64,000 nucleotides of DNA from RGIG1959 sp045604545 (GTDB lineage Bacteria; Bacillota; Clostridia; Oscillospirales; Acutalibacteraceae), in contig JAZUOG010000035.1 of the NCBI GenBank assembly GCA_045604545.1, forward strand, positions 1 to 64,000, read 5' to 3'. Positions 60,886 through 64,000 of this stretch are shown piece by piece (positions within the stretch are counted from its first letter, which is position 1; the number at the start of each line of letters is the position of its first letter). The position numbers and the translations under genes are program-made. A model generated the notes under the pieces. It saw nothing but the letters and a program-made list of their open reading frames with translations. It searched no databases and was not told the DNA's origin.

Positions 60886-61445
60886 GACACCCTTTCTTCA
60901 CAATACGGGATCACACACACCCGTTTATCACTGATATTCAGCGCTGTCTTTACCGCTTCAGCCACCATCGTCGCCACCGTTTCATCACGGGCCCCGACAC
61001 ACGTCACCACAACGCCGCGCACGGTCGGCTGGATTTCCGTGACAAGCAGTCCTGTCTTGCCGTCCTCCGCATCCACCGTCACAACGGTACGCTGGCTGTC
61101 ATCGCGCGTTTCCACGTTGCCCTCCTGTTCCACACGATCGGAATTGGTTCTTTGTTCATCGGCGTAGACATATTCGATGCCGTTTTCCAGCGTGATCATC
61201 ACGTCCGCTTGCCCCGCCCCGTCTATGGAAGATACCATGTTTTCGATGCGTTCCTCCAACAAGGCAATATAGGCGGTCGTGTCTAACGCCGTCGGAAGTG
61301 TCGCCTCCTCTTTACCGCCGAATACAGCCGACACAGCCACCAGCAGTACGCCGCAAATCCCCAACGCCGGCAACCACAAGCGGGTTTTATATGCCGAAAG
61401 CATCCCTGTCAATCGCTCTTTAAACCATGTTGTTTTGTCACTCAT
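60882..61445 (-). CDS. spoIIIAG: Stage III sporulation protein AG
   Basis: SpoIIIAG forms a large ring in the SpoIIIA-SpoIIQ channel. The 187-aa protein has a membrane helix (about 22-42), followed by LEERIENMVSSIDGAGQADVMIT. It then has the conserved IQPTVRGVVVTCVGARDETVATMVAEAVKTAL, here described by TVRGVVVTCVGA. A GGGK-like flexible stretch and the YADEQRTNSD loop lie between the ring strands. It starts as ATGA with the spoIIIAF stop. Confidence 0.92.
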   Translation of the reverse strand: MSDKTTWFKERLTGMLSAYKTRLWLPALGICGVLLVAVSAVFGGKEEATLPTALDTTAYIALLEERIENMVSSIDGAGQADVMITLENGIEYVYADEQRTNSDRVEQEGNVETRDDSQRTVVTVDAEDGKTGLLVTEIQPTVRGVVVTCVGARDETVATMVAEAVKTALNISDKRVCVIPYCEERVS

Positions 61446-61912
61446 TTTGTCAAAACCACCTCCACTTCAACGCCCCATGCCAGTTCCAACGCCGTGCATG
61501 CCTCGCGCGACGGCGGCGTTCCTGTCGTTGTCAAGATGACACGCCGGATATATATGCCGTCTTCCGGCGATGTATCTCTTTCAATGTCCGCACGCAACAC
61601 CGTTGTGCCGCTCCCGCTCAGGCGAGCATTCGCTTCCGATGCGAGAGTTTCCTCGATCACGCGATCGATCTGTTCATCGGTCAGTTCGAGAACCTCCGAC
61701 GACACCGATGTCTCGGAAAATCCGTTGCCGAAAACATGACCGCCCACGCGGCACCATTCCCCGAAAGGGGCAATCAAACAACTGAAATAGCACACACCGA
61801 CAAGTACGGCGATCGTGTGTTTTATTCGCCCGGACGGAACAAGCAGCATCACGATAGATAAGCCGATCGCCGCTGTACACAGCCCTGCCGCCCAGTTTTC
61901 CACGTCCGTCAT
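61442..61912 (-). CDS. spoIIIAF: Stage III sporulation protein AF
   Basis: The 156-aa protein has two N-terminal membrane helices (about 15-30 and 33-50; IKHTIAVLVGVCYFSCLIAPFG) and a C-terminal soluble ring-like domain ending EVEVVLTK. It fits SpoIIIAF by position between AE and AG and by this layout. Overlaps by 4 bases on both sides. Confidence 0.88.
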   Translation of the reverse strand: MTDVENWAAGLCTAAIGLSIVMLLVPSGRIKHTIAVLVGVCYFSCLIAPFGEWCRVGGHVFGNGFSETSVSSEVLELTDEQIDRVIEETLASEANARLSGSGTTVLRADIERDTSPEDGIYIRRVILTTTGTPPSREACTALELAWGVEVEVVLTK

Positions 61913-63042
61913 AACGCTCCGCCTCCCGCCAACGATGCGACTGTCACCGCAATGATCATCAGCAACGCAAACGAAGCCAGCACCGCGATCATCAGCTTCA
62001 CAAATTGTTTGGCGGCATCACACACCGCCGCGCATTCCCGAAGAGAAAACATATTTGCCGCAGAGCCCGTGAGAATCAGCAATATATTCCACATCACACA
62101 CTCGATCAACGGCGGCAACACCGTCAACGTCGTGACAAGAATGCCGAATCCTCCGACACTGCCTTTGAGCGCAGACAGGCACCCTCTTACGGTGTATAAA
62201 GCTTCCGACAACGAGCCGCCGACGATCGGCACAAAGCCCGCCACCGAAAACCGCATCATGCGACCGGTTACACTGTCTGCCGTCGCGGACAGTACCGTCT
62301 GTAAAGACAGCATACCGACAAAGATCGTCAGCGATATTCCCAATATCCACACCGCTGTCCGGTTGACAAACGAGCCTGCCTCACCGAGAGGCAACTCCCG
62401 ATGAAGCGATCCGCCGACGCTCATGGCAAACGCCATTGCCGCCAGCGGCACGATCGCCGTGCGGATCAAAAACGCGATCACTTCCGACGCCGCCAGCATC
62501 ACCGTCTGAAAGGAGACCGCCCCCGCCGCATGTCCCTCGGCTGTGATCACGGCGGCGTATACCGGCGCAAAGCTGAGAGAGAACACCGATGCACTGTCCG
62601 CCGCGGCCGATACTCGCTCCATGGTTCTCCAAAGCGGCGCAAGAAGCGGTACAATGACTGCCAGCATCGCCACAACCCGGAAAACCGCCGCGTGATCGCC
62701 TTCATTGGCACCGATCGCCGCAAAAAAGCCGAGCATCAGCATGACACCGATGGCGGTAAGCGCCGTTTCGAACGGCGCTTGCGCTTCGGCAGATACCATA
62801 TCCGCAAGCGACGACAACGTGGTCTGCACATCGAGCGACGCCCATGTTTCCAGTTCAAGAGCATCAATACCGAGCTTTGACAGCATACGGCGCGTATCCT
62901 CCGGCAGACTGTCAAACAGTTCCTGTGCGCCGCTCGATGCCAGCTGTTCATCATACATCTCCTGCGCTGTCTGCGCACTGACCGTCAGTGACGACCCTAT
63001 CATCATCAGCAACGCTATCATTACCGCAACGCATGGTCTCAC
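61909..63042 (-). CDS. spoIIIAE: Stage III sporulation protein AE
   Basis: The 377-aa protein has a signal-like N-terminus and about seven membrane segments. It also has GGSLSEALYTVRGCLSALKGSVGGFGI (seen as its ends GGSLSEALY and KGSVGGFGI), typical of SpoIIIAE, a polytopic membrane component of the channel export apparatus. Overlaps spoIIIAD and spoIIIAF by 4 bases each. Confidence 0.93.
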   Translation of the reverse strand: MRPCVAVMIALLMMIGSSLTVSAQTAQEMYDEQLASSGAQELFDSLPEDTRRMLSKLGIDALELETWASLDVQTTLSSLADMVSAEAQAPFETALTAIGVMLMLGFFAAIGANEGDHAAVFRVVAMLAVIVPLLAPLWRTMERVSAAADSASVFSLSFAPVYAAVITAEGHAAGAVSFQTVMLAASEVIAFLIRTAIVPLAAMAFAMSVGGSLHRELPLGEAGSFVNRTAVWILGISLTIFVGMLSLQTVLSATADSVTGRMMRFSVAGFVPIVGGSLSEALYTVRGCLSALKGSVGGFGILVTTLTVLPPLIECVMWNILLILTGSAANMFSLRECAAVCDAAKQFVKLMIAVLASFALLMIIAVTVASLAGGGAL

Positions 63043-63443
63043 CCGATCACCGCCTGACCGCGGATCATGCTCTCGAGCAACGATGCCGCTTGCTCAAACA
63101 ACGGCAAGCCGCACAGCAATAACAGCACTCTTCCCACCAATTCCGCCTTTCCCGCAAGAGAGGTCTCCCCTGCATCACGGCACACCTCCGCCGCAAATTG
63201 TGTAACAAGACCGATGCCGACCGCTTTGAGAAGGATCGTCATGTATTCATCACCGACCGAACCGACAAACAGCTTCTCCAGACGATCGATCAGCGGCGTC
63301 AGTTCCCCGATAACCGTCACCAGCAACAACACGCCGACCGCCGCGCTGAGCAGCATCGCCAATACCGGCTGTGTCTGTCTGAGCATCACCGCTGTCGAAG
63401 CACCGACGATGACGACCCCGAGCATCATAACCACCGTCATCAT
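63039..63443 (-). CDS. spoIIIAD: Stage III sporulation protein AD
   Basis: The 134-aa membrane protein has four hydrophobic helices and TILLKAVGIGLVTQFAAEVCRDAGE, seen by its ends TILLKAVGIG and AAEVCRDAGE, the SpoIIIAD/AC family signature. It overlaps spoIIIAC by 4 bases. Confidence 0.92.
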   Translation of the reverse strand: MMTVVMMLGVVIVGASTAVMLRQTQPVLAMLLSAAVGVLLLVTVIGELTPLIDRLEKLFVGSVGDEYMTILLKAVGIGLVTQFAAEVCRDAGETSLAGKAELVGRVLLLLCGLPLFEQAASLLESMIRGQAVIG

Positions 63444-63634
63444 AATCCGAAAGCCGTTTTAACGGTGTCAAACAACGTGCTGATCTCCGAAACGATAATC
63501 GTCAACACCACGATCAGGCCTGCCAGGGTTGTCAACATTGCCTGCTCTTCCCGTCCCGACCGTATCAACACCTGATTGAGCACTGCCACAATGATGCCGA
63601 TGGCGGCGATTTTAAAAATCAGATCAATATTCAC
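63440..63634 (-). CDS. spoIIIAC: Stage III sporulation protein AC
   Basis: The 64-aa protein starts at a GTG (63634) behind GGGGGGCGG. MNIDLIFKIAAIGI and LNQVLIRSGREEQAML match SpoIIIAC, which has two membrane helices and is normally about 65-68 residues. An upstream in-frame ATG would run into spoIIIAB and is rejected. Confidence 0.92.
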   Translation of the reverse strand: MNIDLIFKIAAIGIIVAVLNQVLIRSGREEQAMLTTLAGLIVVLTIIVSEISTLFDTVKTAFGL

Positions 63635-63648
63635 TTCCGCCGCCCCCC

Positions 63649-64000
63649 TTATAACAGCATGATACCGAGGCATAGCCCCGCACACAGTCCTGTTGTCACA
63701 TATGCTTTTGTCAGTCGGTTCCGCCGATCACGTGCCTCTGTCTCCGCTTGCTCAGCCAGCACGGCATACTGCTCAAGATGACGCAATTGACCGTCAAGAT
63801 CGGTCGTTCCCAAACGGGAAAACAGTCCCTTAGCAAAAGAGCGTTCTTCTTTACTGAACCATTTGTCATCGGTCGGCGGCACACTCCCACACATCAACCA
63901 CGGCAACGCCTGAAGGTCGTCCTTTTTCACGTTCGCCATAAGTGTATCAAACGGCGCTGAGGTGTATCGAAGATCGCCGTGAAGACGACGAAGCAATCGT
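63649..64000 (-). CDS. spoIIIAB: Stage III sporulation protein AB (partial, N-terminus beyond the right edge)
   Basis: The frame is open to the right edge and codes for at least 116 residues. They include RLGTTDLDGQLRHLEQY and a C-terminal membrane helix (TTGLCAGLCLGIMLL), as in the C-terminal two thirds of SpoIIIAB (about 170 aa). The apparent TTG near the edge is inside the protein, because homologues have about 55 more residues before this region. It lies directly before spoIIIAC. Confidence 0.88.
   Translation of the reverse strand, partial: RLLRRLHGDLRYTSAPFDTLMANVKKDDLQALPWLMCGSVPPTDDKWFSKEERSFAKGLFSRLGTTDLDGQLRHLEQYAVLAEQAETEARDRRNRLTKAYVTTGLCAGLCLGIMLL

Overview
The window looks like a chromosomal segment of a spore-forming, Gram-positive Clostridia (Ruminococcaceae/Oscillospiraceae-like) bacterium. 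The evidence is the spoIIIA cluster, a SpoVM micro-gene, a GerW/YtfJ gene, the PrkC/PrpC pair, the Bacillus-like order of two large housekeeping blocks, and a cohesin plus three dockerin proteins. There is no rRNA, prophage, CRISPR array or intact IS element. Most genes are on the minus strand in dense operons with many 4-bp ATGA overlaps.

Layout. 1-0.7 kb: 5' part of an RDD membrane protein, an AT-rich inverted repeat, and tRNA-Thr/tRNA-Asp with promoter and terminator. 0.7-6.1 kb (minus): FG-GAP lipoprotein, two-component system, DUF1385 protein, prmC. 6.2-11.4 kb (plus): rpmB, ppa, pncB, a receiver-less OmpR-type regulator, cca, radical SAM protein. 11.4-11.9 kb: a hairpin-rich non-coding element with 12-bp terminal inverted repeats. 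11.9-25.4 kb (minus, transcribed right to left): yicC, remA, gmk, rpoZ, priA, def, fmt, rsmB, rlmN, prpC, prkC, rsgA, thiN, a 51-aa membrane ORF and spoVM, close to the Bacillus subtilis yloC-to-spoVM order. 25.4-28.6 kb: a three-gene biotin-dependent transcarboxylase-like cluster. 28.7-34.3 kb: M50 protease, scpA, scpB, ytfI, ytfJ, D-Ala-D-Ala carboxypeptidase, rluB and a GNAT-like gene. 34.4-40.0 kb: ilvE, rluD-type gene, Zn-dependent phospholipase-C-like gene, luxS and a dockerin-bearing SGNH esterase. 40.2-43.0 kb (plus): metG, tatD. 43.0-49.2 kb (minus): a surface cohesin-dockerin locus. 49.5-60.2 kb (minus): asp23, nusB, TsaD-like gene, xseA, xseB, ispA, DUF212 gene, dxs, tlyA, nadK, argR, recN. 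60.3-64 kb: spoIIIAB (partial) to spoIIIAH.

The most interesting part is the 43.0-49.2 kb locus. One promoter appears to drive a 1031-aa secreted glycerophosphodiester phosphodiesterase-like protein with a C-terminal dockerin, a 706-aa NAGPA-type phosphodiester glycosidase-like protein with a C-terminal dockerin, and a small single-cohesin protein with a Thr-rich stalk and an HPKTG sortase-like signal. A third dockerin protein, a CE2-like SGNH esterase, lies 7 kb away behind luxS. I infer a small cell-surface assembly acting on phosphodiester- or acyl-decorated polymers rather than a classical cellulosome. The two phosphodiester proteins share an unnamed beta-rich module just before the dockerin, and the esterase may have a divergent copy.

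All functions are inferred from sequence read by eye. Start codons were chosen from ribosome-binding sites and family alignments from memory. No database search was run.
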